Of a DNA stretch of 64,000 nucleotides, positions 53,422 to 60,682 are shown piece by piece; the first letter of the stretch is position 1; each line of letters starts with the position of its first letter. The DNA is from Bog-473 sp963788585 (lineage in GTDB: Bacteria > Actinomycetota > Acidimicrobiia > Acidimicrobiales > RAAP-2), in assembly GCA_963788585.1 (NCBI GenBank), contig CAWBHA010000003.1, forward strand, positions 1,426,001 to 1,490,000, in the 5' to 3' direction. The notes below the pieces were generated by a model. The model made no database searches and was not told the DNA's origin. It saw nothing but the letters and a program-made list of their open reading frames with translations. A program made the translations under genes and the position numbers.

Positions 53422-54991
53422 GCGTCTGCGGGGCGTGGGCCTCGTCCGAGCCCGCGTCGTCGCCGTCGCCCCCGCCACCGCCCCCGGCACCGAGCGTCTG
53501 GCGAACGGTGCGCCGGGCCCACTCCCCCGAACGCCAGCTGACGCGGGGGACCAGTGGCTCGATGGTCCGAGCGCGCAGGGACCCGGCCCACACGCCGGCA
53601 CCGTAGGCCGCGTCGTCGGCGACGTGCAGCGCGACGAACCGCGCCGGGTCGAGACCGTCGCGGTCGGCGGCCCAGGCCGCCAGCGCGGGGACGGTGAGCG
53701 CCAGCAGCGCGGCCCGGCGGGTGCGGCGGAGAGCCAGGCCGGCCACGAGCGCTGGCGACCAGGCGCGCGCGACCCCCCCGAGCGCCGGCACCGCGGCGCG
53801 CACTGTGCCGCCACCCGCGATCCGCGTGGCCACGGTGACGGGGTCGCGCACCAGGCCGTCGAGCCGGGCGGCCAGGATGGCGCTGGACAGGGCAAGCGTG
53901 CTGGCAGCGAGGGCGGGGCGGCGCGCCAACGCCAGTGCCCAGACGGCAAGCGACCACCCGCTCACCCGGGCGGGCGCCAGGGCGCCGGGATGGCGCCGGG
54001 CCAGCGGCGCCGCCGTCGAACCGTAGAACGCCTGGCGGCTGAGGAAGGCGCCGAGTGTGGCGGGCCCCTCGTGCTCCACCGCACTCGCCGGCTCGTAGCG
54101 CACGTCCCAGCCCGCCTCGGTCATGCGCCAGACCAGGTCGACGTCCTCGCCGCCGCGCAGCGATGGATCGAAGAGGTCGGCGCCCTCCGCCACGTCGGCG
54201 CGCACGAGGAGTGCCGCGCTCGGGACGAAGGGGATGGGCCCGCCTGGGCGGACGAGCCCCGCGACCGGCCCCCGGTCGAGGGACGAGCGCATCCGTTGGT
54301 AGCGCGCCAGCGCGTCGAGTGGCATGTCCCGGCGCGGCACGATGCGCGGCGCGACGGCCGCGACGAGCGGGTCGTCGAAGTGCCCGAGGAGCGGTTGCAG
54401 CCAACCGTCCGCCAGGACGCAGTCCGAGTCCACGAAGGCGGCGAGCGTGCTGTGCACCTCGGCCAGCCCGGCGTTGCGCGCGCCGGCCGGACCGACGTTG
54501 GTGTCCAGCCCGATGAAGCGGGCCCCATGCTGTTCGGCGATCGCCTTGGTGCTCGGCGCGTCGTGCGAGGCGTCGTCGACGACGACGCACGCCAGGCCCC
54601 CGAGGGTGCCGAGCACACGGTCGAGCTGCGCGGGCCGATCACGCACGGGCACGACCACGGTGACGTCGGCGGGGTGCAGCGTGCTCGACCCGGGCCACGG
54701 GACGTAGACCTCCGCAGTGACGAGTCGTCGCGCCAGGAGGCGGGCCGCCCTCTGCGCACCGACCGGGCGGCCGGCCTTCCATCGACCCACCAGGTCACTG
54801 CCGCGCGCCGAGAGGCGGAGCAGGCGGAGGGGGCTCCCACCCACGAGGACACGGCCGCCGTCGACGGCCACCGTCGACCCGGCCTCGTCCAGGCGGAACG
54901 AGCCGGGCACCGGCGTCGAGGCGCGCGGCGGGGCCTGCCGGAGCGGCGAGGGACTGCTGGGCGCGCTGCGCACGGGCACGGGCACGGGCAC
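53411..54991 (-). CDS. mftF: mycofactocin glycosyltransferase MftF
   Basis: A 526-residue family 2 glycosyltransferase that attaches beta-1,4-linked glucoses to mycofactocin. VAVDGGRVLVGGSPLRLLRL and ARLLARRLVTAEVYVPWPGS form the MftF-specific N-terminal part. The GT-A core has VTVVVPVRDRPAQLDRVLGT, ACVVVDDASHDAPSTK, FIGLDTNVGPAGARNAGLAE, the DxD FVDSDCVLADGWLQPLL and RGGEDVDLVWRMTEAGWDVR. Several helices follow, as in MftF. The start is set at GTG 54991, first of four in-frame GTGs in a (GTGCCC)n array that encodes VPVPVPV (54971-54993); the longer frame to 55069 would overlap mftA. It is divergent from mftA, unlike mycobacteria. Confidence 0.92.
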   Translation of the reverse strand: MPVPVPVRSAPSSPSPLRQAPPRASTPVPGSFRLDEAGSTVAVDGGRVLVGGSPLRLLRLSARGSDLVGRWKAGRPVGAQRAARLLARRLVTAEVYVPWPGSSTLHPADVTVVVPVRDRPAQLDRVLGTLGGLACVVVDDASHDAPSTKAIAEQHGARFIGLDTNVGPAGARNAGLAEVHSTLAAFVDSDCVLADGWLQPLLGHFDDPLVAAVAPRIVPRRDMPLDALARYQRMRSSLDRGPVAGLVRPGGPIPFVPSAALLVRADVAEGADLFDPSLRGGEDVDLVWRMTEAGWDVRYEPASAVEHEGPATLGAFLSRQAFYGSTAAPLARRHPGALAPARVSGWSLAVWALALARRPALAASTLALSSAILAARLDGLVRDPVTVATRIAGGGTVRAAVPALGGVARAWSPALVAGLALRRTRRAALLALTVPALAAWAADRDGLDPARFVALHVADDAAYGAGVWAGSLRARTIEPLVPRVSWRSGEWARRTVRQTLGAGGGGGGDGDDAGSDEAHAPQTPTA

Positions 54992-55051
54992 GGCCCAATT
55001 CTGGCAGTTCAGGGCCGGGGATAGGCTGGGTCGGTGCCCAGAGGAGGTCGG
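54992..55051. promoter_or_regulatory. short divergent promoter region between mftF and mftA
   Basis: Sixty bases separate the mftF start from mftA. They contain an A/T-richer stretch (CCAATTCTGG, about 54995-55005) and the mftA ribosome binding site GAGGAGGT at 55041-55048. Overlapping divergent promoters are expected, so both arms of the pathway could be controlled together. No operator was recognised. Confidence 0.5.
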
Positions 55052-55165
55052 ATGCTGGCTCAGGACCAAGACACCACCGAAGATCTCGAGGAGCCGACCG
55101 AGGACGAGGTCGACGAGCTCCTGGTAGAGGAGGTCTCCATCGACGGGATGTGCGGGGTCTATTGA
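55052..55165 (+). CDS. mftA: mycofactocin precursor peptide MftA
   Basis: A 37-residue RiPP precursor. The acidic leader (TTEDLEEPTEDEVDELLVEE) binds MftB. The C-terminal core is VSIDGMCGVY, ending in the invariant IDGxCGVY whose last two residues, Val-Tyr, become the cofactor. The radical SAM enzyme MftC decarboxylates the Tyr and links it to Val. ATG 55052 follows GAGGAGGT at ideal spacing. The stop overlaps the mftB start. It is too short for most gene callers. Confidence 0.97.
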   Translation: MLAQDQDTTEDLEEPTEDEVDELLVEEVSIDGMCGVY

Positions 55166-55455
55166 GCGTCACGGAGGCGCGGGCCGCCGAGCCCGCGTTC
55201 GCACCCCAGAAGGCGTGGCGGCTCCACCCCCAGGTCGCGCTGCGCGACGAGGCGTTCGGCGCGCTGGCCTACCACTACGGCAATCGACGGTTGGTGTTCC
55301 TCAAGTCGCGCCAGCTGGTCGAGCTCGTGTCCACGCTGCACGAGTACGCCAGCGCGGCCGACGCGCTGGAGGCGCAGCTCCCGCCTTCGCAGCGGGCGTC
55401 CTACGAGCGGGCCCTGGCCCGGCTGGCGCGCTCCGGGGTGATCGATGCCGTCTGA
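55162..55455 (+). CDS. mftB: mycofactocin chaperone MftB
   Basis: A 97-residue RRE (PqqD-like) protein that presents MftA to MftC. It reads FAPQKAWRLHPQVALRDEAF, GALAYHYGNRRLVFLKSRQL, LVSTLHEYASAADALEAQLP and ARLARSGVIDAV at the end, the winged helix pattern of MftB with the YHYGNRRLVFLKS strand. TTG 55162 overlaps the mftA stop (TTGA) and gives a natural N-terminus; GTG 55150 is the alternative. Its end overlaps mftC by 11 bases, so the three are translationally coupled. Confidence 0.93.
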   Translation: MSVTEARAAEPAFAPQKAWRLHPQVALRDEAFGALAYHYGNRRLVFLKSRQLVELVSTLHEYASAADALEAQLPPSQRASYERALARLARSGVIDAV

Positions 55456-56605
55456 TGCCGCCCCGCTGCCGTTGAAGGAGCAATTCGCCACCGGCCTCGA
55501 CGCTCCCATCTGTCTCACCTGGGAGCTGACGTACGGCTGCAATCTGGCCTGCGTCCACTGCCTCAGCTCGTCGGGTCGCCGCGATCCCGCGGAGCTCACG
55601 TCCGACGAGGTCCGCGGCGTCGTCGACGACCTGGTCGACATGCAGGTCTTCTACGTCAACATCGGTGGCGGCGAGCCCATGCTCCGGCCCGACTTCTTCG
55701 ACCTCGTCTCCTACGCCGTCGAGCGGAGGGTGGGGGTGAAGTTCTCGACCAACGGGACCCGGCTCACCCCCGAGCGGGCCCGCCAGCTGGCGGCGCTGGA
55801 CTACCTCGACGTCCAGATCAGCATCGACGGCGCGACCGCCGCCACCAACGACGCCGTCCGCGGCGAGGGCTCGTTCGCGGCGGCACGGCGGGCCATGGAC
55901 AACCTGGCCGCCGCGGGCTTCGGTCCCTTCAAGATCAGCGTCGTCGTCACCCGACAGAACGTGGAGGAGCTCGACGCGCTCGACGCCCTGGCCCACTCCT
56001 ACGGTGCGCAGCTCCGCCTCACCCGGTTGCGGCCGTCCGGCCGTGGCGTCGAGACCTGGGATGCGCTGCACCCCACGGCCGCGCAGCAGCGCATGCTGTA
56101 CCACTGGCTGGTCGAGCGCCCCGGGGTGTTGACCGGGGACTCGTTCTTCCACCTCTCCGCGCTGGGCGAACCGCTCGACGGCCTCAATCTCTGCGGGGCG
56201 GGACGGGTCGTCTGCCTCATCGACCCCGTGGGCGACGTCTACGCCTGCCCGTTCGTGATCGACAGCCAGTTCCTGGCCGGCAACGTCCGCGCCCCCGGCG
56301 GCTTCCCCGCCGTGTGGCGCGAGTCGGCGCTCTTCGCGTCGCTCCGCGCGCCGCAGAGCGCGGGCGCGTGCGCCTCCTGCGGCTCCTTCGACGCCTGTCG
56401 TGGCGGGTGCATGGCGGCCAAGTTCTTTACTGGGTTGCCGCTCGACGGGCCGGACCCCGAGTGCGTGCACGGGCACGGCGAGGCGGCGCTGCTCGCACGC
56501 GAGGGCCGGCCGAGCGCGGCGCTCGGGCACTCCAAGACGGACCGGGACGGGGTGCCGCTGCCGGTGCCGACGCCCGTCCACTTCCGCGCGCCGGCCCGCG
56601 CCTGA
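55445..56605 (+). CDS. mftC: mycofactocin radical SAM maturase MftC
   Basis: A 386-residue radical SAM/SPASM enzyme that oxidatively decarboxylates the C-terminal Tyr of MftA and then forms the Val-Tyr cross-link. The SAM cluster motif is TYGCNLACVHCLSSSGRRDP (CxxxCxxC, Cys 32, 36, 39). GGGEPMLRPDFFDLVSYAVE binds SAM. The SPASM domain has LCGAGRVVCLIDPVGDVYAC and ACASCGSFDACRGGCMAAKF, with Cys for two auxiliary Fe-S clusters. Length and motifs match MftC. The last 50 residues include AALLAREGRPSAALGHSKTD and are polar. ATG 55445 overlaps mftB. Confidence 0.96.
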   Translation: MPSDAAPLPLKEQFATGLDAPICLTWELTYGCNLACVHCLSSSGRRDPAELTSDEVRGVVDDLVDMQVFYVNIGGGEPMLRPDFFDLVSYAVERRVGVKFSTNGTRLTPERARQLAALDYLDVQISIDGATAATNDAVRGEGSFAAARRAMDNLAAAGFGPFKISVVVTRQNVEELDALDALAHSYGAQLRLTRLRPSGRGVETWDALHPTAAQQRMLYHWLVERPGVLTGDSFFHLSALGEPLDGLNLCGAGRVVCLIDPVGDVYACPFVIDSQFLAGNVRAPGGFPAVWRESALFASLRAPQSAGACASCGSFDACRGGCMAAKFFTGLPLDGPDPECVHGHGEAALLAREGRPSAALGHSKTDRDGVPLPVPTPVHFRAPARA

Positions 56606-56607
56606 GC

Positions 56608-57291
56608 GTGGAGCTGGGCGTCGCCACCTGGCCCCAGGTGGAGGCGAGCGCGGCGCGGACCCTGCTGGCCGTGCCCCTCGGTTCCCTCGAGCAACACGGC
56701 CCGCACCTGCCGCTCGATACCGATACCCGCATCGCGGCGGCCGCGGCGGCCGGGCTCGCGGCGCGGCGGGCGGACGTGACCGTGGCCCCCGCGCTGCCCT
56801 ATGGCGCCAGCGGGGAGCACGCTGGCTTCCCGGGCACGCTCCTGGTGGGCCACGCGGTCCTCGCCGACGTGCTCGTCGAGCTGGTGCGCTCCGCCCGCGG
56901 CGCGTTCGCCGGCGTCGTGTTCGTCAGCGCGCACGGGGGCAACGCCGAGGTCCTGGCGACGGCGCGCCGGCGCTCGGTCGACGAGGGGGACGCCGTGTGC
57001 GTGTGGCAGGCGGCGCCGGCTGGCGGGGACGCCCACGCCGGCCGGACGGAGACGTCGCTCTTGTTGGCCATCGACCCGTCGGTCGTGCGGCTCGATCTGG
57101 CGGAGCCGGGTTGCACGGAGCCGATCGCCGCGCTGCTGCCGCGTCTGCGCGTCGAAGGGGTGCGACCGGTATCGTCCAACGGCGTGTTGGGCGATCCCAC
57201 CGGGGCCAGTGCGGACGAGGGCTGGCGCATCCTCGCCGAGCTCGTGGCGGATCTCGAGCGCACCGTCACGGCGTACTGGAGCGCGACGTGA
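56608..57291 (+). CDS. mftE: mycofactocin peptidase MftE (creatininase family)
   Basis: A 227-residue metallopeptidase that cuts the modified core off MftA, releasing AHDP. Metal ligands are seen in VPLGSLEQHGPHLPLDTDTR (Glu, His, Asp), GASGEHAGFPGTLLVG and FVSAHGGNAEVLATAR (His), with the conserved Glu in DAHAGRTETSLLLAIDPSVV. This is the complete creatininase-type set. GTG 56608 lies two bases after the mftC stop. mftD is missing from the usual place between mftC and mftE. The 3' end overlaps the SDR gene by four bases. Confidence 0.95.
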   Translation: MELGVATWPQVEASAARTLLAVPLGSLEQHGPHLPLDTDTRIAAAAAAGLAARRADVTVAPALPYGASGEHAGFPGTLLVGHAVLADVLVELVRSARGAFAGVVFVSAHGGNAEVLATARRRSVDEGDAVCVWQAAPAGGDAHAGRTETSLLLAIDPSVVRLDLAEPGCTEPIAALLPRLRVEGVRPVSSNGVLGDPTGASADEGWRILAELVADLERTVTAYWSAT

Positions 57292-58074
57292 GCCCGACCG
57301 CGGTGGTGACCGGCGCGGCGCGGGGCATCGGGGCCGCCACCGTCGATGCGCTCGTGGCCGACGGGTGGCACGTCGTCGCCGTCGACAGCGGCACCGACGA
57401 TCCCGCGCTCGACTACCCGCTGGCGACGAAGGCGGACCTCGAGGAGCTGCGGAGCCGTCACGGCGAGGCGGTGTGCACGTTGGTCGGCGACGTCCGGAAC
57501 CCCCCGGACCTCCGCGCCGCGGTAGACGAAGCCGTCGGTCGTTACGGCGGCCTGCAGGCCGCGGTGGCCGTGGCGGGCATCATCAGCGGGGGACCGCCAC
57601 TGTGGGAGACGGGCGACGCGCAGTGGGAGGCGCTCTTTGCCGTCAACGTCGACGGCGTGCGGAACCTCGCCAGGGCGGCCGTCCCGACGTTGCTCGAGTC
57701 CCCGGCGCCCCGGCGGGGACGCTTCGTGGCGGTGGCGTCCACGGCGGGTCTGCTCGGGTTGCCCCGGCTCGAGCGCGTACAGCGCGTCGAAGCACGCCGT
57801 GATCGGGTTGACGCGGTCGTTGGCGGCGGATCTGGCCGGCACCGGCATAACGGCCAACGCCGTGTGCCCCGGCTCGACCCGGGGCGCCATGCTCGACGCG
57901 TCGGCGGCCGTGTACGGGCTCACCTCCCCCGACGAGTTCGCCGCCCACCAGCTCGTGGAGCGCCTGCTCGAGCCGGCGGAGCCGGCGGCCCTCATCGCGT
58001 GGCTCTGCGGGCCACACTCGGGCGGCGTCACCGGTGCGGCCCTCCCGGTAGACGGTGGGATGACGACCTCGTAG
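57288..58074 (+). pseudogene. mycofactocin-coupled SDR oxidoreductase with one-base frameshift
   Basis: Short-chain dehydrogenase that should use bound NAD with mycofactocin as electron acceptor. The first frame has TAVVTGAARGIGAATVDALV, AVAGIISGGPPLWETGDAQW, and RGRFVAVASTAGLLGLPRL (catalytic Ser region). The second frame resumes directly with SAYSASKHAVIGLTRSLAAD (YxxxK), GITANAVCPGSTRGAMLDAS and SGGVTGAALPVDGGMTTS, stop at 58072-58074. Removing one base at about 57771 (the G in CTCGAGC) restores a 261-residue protein. GTG 57288 overlaps mftE. Since every SDR motif survives, the break is either very recent or a base-call error. Confidence 0.87.
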
Positions 58075-58101
58075 CCAGCGGGCAACGACAGGAGGACGAC
58101 C

Positions 58102-58368
58102 ATGGCCGAATGCACCCATCTCGATCAGATCCGCGACGTGGAGCCCCAGACCCCGCAGGGCTGCGGCGCATGCATGAAGACCGGTGACACCTGGGTGCAC
58201 CTCCGGCTCTGCCTCACGTGCGGGGAGGTCAATTGCTGCGACTCGTCGCGCAACAAGCACGCCACGAAGCACGCACATGCCGCGGGCCACCCACTGGTCC
58301 AGTCCTTCCAGCCCGGCGAGGACTGGATCTGGTGCTACGTCGACCAGGTCGCGTTGGAGCCGAGTTAG
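58102..58368 (+). CDS. UBP-type zinc finger protein
   Basis: An 88-residue protein that is little more than a ubiquitin-hydrolase-type zinc finger: MAECTHLDQIRDVEPQTPQG, CGACMKTGDTWVHLRLCLTC, GEVNCCDSSRNKHATKHAHA, AGHPLVQSFQPGEDWIWCYV. Cys and His spacing (CxxC, CxxCGxxxCC, HxxKHxxxxxHP, WCY) fits a three-zinc UBP fold. Bacterial single-domain versions are found in actinobacteria and their role is unknown; the fold in eukaryotes binds free C-terminal GG peptides. It starts 27 bp after the mycofactocin SDR, after AGGAGG, so it is likely part of the same transcript. Confidence 0.9.
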   Translation: MAECTHLDQIRDVEPQTPQGCGACMKTGDTWVHLRLCLTCGEVNCCDSSRNKHATKHAHAAGHPLVQSFQPGEDWIWCYVDQVALEPS

Positions 58369-59642
58369 GCGCTCTGTCCGTAGGTCGTGTCCCGCGAGGC
58401 GGCACGACCCGGCCCGACGGCGCGCACGGCCCGACCGAGGTCGTCGACCAGCGCGGGTACCGTCGCCGCGCTGCCGGCGTGCACGGTGGCGTGCAGCGAG
58501 TCGGGGCGGTTCTGGCGGTCCAGGTACCAGCCGTCGGCCGCCAGCCGCTCGCCCACGGCGAAGATGTCGAGGGCCTCGGGGTCACGGGCGCCGAAGGCCA
58601 TGACGGTGGCGGGCGGATCGCCCCGCACCGCCAGCGCCTCGACCGCCTCGATGCCCGCCCTGAGCCGGCGCGCCGCGTCGTGGGCGGTCCGGGTCAGTTC
58701 CCGGTAGCCCTGGTTCCCGATGTGCATGAGGGCGGCCCAGGCGGCGGCGACCGGTCCGGCAGGCCGCGTCCCCGCCATGGCGGTGGAGGCGTAGAAGCCG
58801 CCGAGCCAGTCGGTCGTCACGAACAGCTGCTTCCGGGCCAGCTGATGCGTGCGGTAGAGGATGACGGAGACGCCCTTGGACGCGTAGCCGTACTTGTGCA
58901 CGTCGGCCGACATGGAGGTCACGCCGGGGAGGCGGAAGTCGAACGGCACGTCGAACCGCCCGAGCTCGGCCAGGAAGGGGAGGAGGAACCCGCCCATGCA
59001 GGCGTCGACGTGGCAGAGGACGTCCCGCTCCTGGGCCACGGCGGCGATGTCGGCGATGGGGTCCACGACGCCGTGGGGGTAGCTGGGCGCCGATCCGACG
59101 ACCATGATCGTGTCGTCCGTGCACGCGTCGGCCAGGGCGTTCGCCGAGACCCGGTAGTCGGGTCCGACGGGGACACGGACCAGCTCGACGTCGAAGTAGT
59201 CGGCCGCCTTGGTGAAGGCCGCGTGCGCGCTCTCGGCGGCCACGACCCCGGGCCGGGCGATGCCACGGTCGCGTCCGACGTCGCGTGCGGTCTTGACGGC
59301 CTGGAGCAGGCTCTCGGTGCCGCCCGAGGTGAGGTAGCCCTCGACCGCGCCGCCGGCGGCCGGGTCGTCCGCACCGAGGAGCGAGGCCGTGTTGCGCACG
59401 ATGTCGTGTTGCATGACGCCGATGCTCGGGAAGGCCAGCACGTTCAGGCCGTTCTCGGCGCTGTAGAGGGACAGCGCGTCGGACAGGAGCTCGTGGACGT
59501 CGTCGCCGGCCGAGTAGACGAGGCTGAAGACGCGGCCGCCGCGCCAGTCCTGATCGTCCTGCTTCATGGTGATCAGGCGCTGCATGACCTCGCCCCGGGT
59601 GAGGCCGACCTCGGGCATCGGCGTGTGGGGAAGGACGGCCAT
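58365..59642 (-). CDS. PLP-dependent decarboxylase/lyase (group II, sphingosine-phosphate lyase-like)
   Basis: A 425-residue fold-type I PLP enzyme. GGRVFSLVYSAGDDVHELLS and GYLTSGGTESLLQAVKTARD (PLP phosphate loop, about residues 103-122) begin the domain. HVDACMGGFLLPFLAELGRF contains the Asp that binds the pyridine nitrogen, and TSMSADVHKYGYASKGVSVI has the Schiff-base Lys. The pattern is that of bacterial aspartate decarboxylase/sphingosine-1-phosphate lyase-like proteins. It could split a phosphorylated long-chain base or decarboxylate an amino acid. Stop overlaps the zinc finger gene by four bases, convergent. Start ATG 59642 lies five bases after the TauD-type gene, so both are coupled. 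Confidence 0.87.
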   Translation of the reverse strand: MAVLPHTPMPEVGLTRGEVMQRLITMKQDDQDWRGGRVFSLVYSAGDDVHELLSDALSLYSAENGLNVLAFPSIGVMQHDIVRNTASLLGADDPAAGGAVEGYLTSGGTESLLQAVKTARDVGRDRGIARPGVVAAESAHAAFTKAADYFDVELVRVPVGPDYRVSANALADACTDDTIMVVGSAPSYPHGVVDPIADIAAVAQERDVLCHVDACMGGFLLPFLAELGRFDVPFDFRLPGVTSMSADVHKYGYASKGVSVILYRTHQLARKQLFVTTDWLGGFYASTAMAGTRPAGPVAAAWAALMHIGNQGYRELTRTAHDAARRLRAGIEAVEALAVRGDPPATVMAFGARDPEALDIFAVGERLAADGWYLDRQNRPDSLHATVHAGSAATVPALVDDLGRAVRAVGPGRAASRDTTYGQSA

Positions 59643-59647
59643 GCCGG

Positions 59648-60580
59648 CTACCCGGCCAGGTCGTCGACGTTGTACAGCGAGGCATCCCCCTGCAGGGCCA
59701 CGCTCGGGCGGCCGTCCAGCCCCGAGACCGGCACGCCCTGCGTGGTCACCCGCTGCATGCGCCGGTGCGCGTCGCCGTAGTCGTAGATGGCGTAGTGCTG
59801 CGTCGACCGGTTGTCCCAGATCGCCACGTCGCCGACCTCCCAGTGCCAGCGCACCACGTTCTCCGGTCGTGTCACGTAGGTCTGGAAGATCCGGATCAGG
59901 TCGACCGACTCGGGAGTGCGGTGCCCGACCAGGCGCTGGGCGAAGCCGCCCAGCAGCAGCGCACGCTCACCGGTCTCGGGATGCACCCGGACGACGGGGT
60001 GCTCGGTTTCGTAGACCTGGGACACGAAGGCCAGCACGTGGGCGAGCCGCTCCTCGCCGATGCTCGTCCGCAGCTTCAACAGGTCGGTCCGGGCGTAGTC
60101 GTGCCCGTTCGAATGGACCGCTCGCAACCCGTCGGCCAGCGTGCGGAGGTCGTCGGGCAGGTCGGCATAGGCCTCGACCGTGTTGGCCCACAGGGTGTCC
60201 CCGCCGACGTCCGGGAGCACCATGGCGCGCAGGATGGAGAAGGCCGGTGGCCGGTCGACGAAGGTGACGTCGCTGTGCCAGTAGTTGGCCGGACCGCCCG
60301 CCAGCGAGTCGAGGTCGAGGATCAGCTCCTCCCCGTCCACGACGGGCAGCGTGGGATGGCCCTGGGTGAGCGAGCCGAGTCGTCGGGCGAAGTCGACCTG
60401 CTCACGCGCCGTGAGACCCTGGCCGCGTACGAAGACGACACGGTGCGCGAGGAGGGCGGCCCGCAGCTCGGCGATCTGCCCGTCGCTCGCGGCAGAGAGC
60501 TCGATACCCGAGAGCTCCGCACCGATCCGTCCGGTGAGCCGCCGCACGGTGACGGCGGTCTGGCGCGCGCTGAGTGTCAT
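59648..60580 (-). CDS. TauD/TfdA family Fe(II)/2-oxoglutarate dioxygenase
   Basis: A 310-residue non-heme iron dioxygenase. Iron ligands: His and Asp in ANYWHSDVTFVDRPPAFSIL and the distal His in AIWDNRSTQHYAIYDYGDAH. The 2-oxoglutarate Arg is in RRMQRVTTQGVPV. LLLGGFAQRLVGHRTPESVD and IGAELSGIELSAASDGQIAE complete the family pattern. Relatives oxidise taurine, alkyl sulfates or aryloxyalkanoates. An alkyl sulfate substrate would fit with the alkylsulfatase-like gene at 33 kb, but this is a guess. ATG 60580 is the best start; the upstream frame has no similarity. Confidence 0.9.
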   Translation of the reverse strand: MTLSARQTAVTVRRLTGRIGAELSGIELSAASDGQIAELRAALLAHRVVFVRGQGLTAREQVDFARRLGSLTQGHPTLPVVDGEELILDLDSLAGGPANYWHSDVTFVDRPPAFSILRAMVLPDVGGDTLWANTVEAYADLPDDLRTLADGLRAVHSNGHDYARTDLLKLRTSIGEERLAHVLAFVSQVYETEHPVVRVHPETGERALLLGGFAQRLVGHRTPESVDLIRIFQTYVTRPENVVRWHWEVGDVAIWDNRSTQHYAIYDYGDAHRRMQRVTTQGVPVSGLDGRPSVALQGDASLYNVDDLAG

Positions 60581-60682
60581 GGTGGCGTCCGTCCTCCGAG
60601 GTTCGCGACTCACGATCATTACAGCAAGTTTCGCCGGTCCGGACCGGCCCGATAGCGTGAGCCCCGTGTCGGGGGGAGCCGC

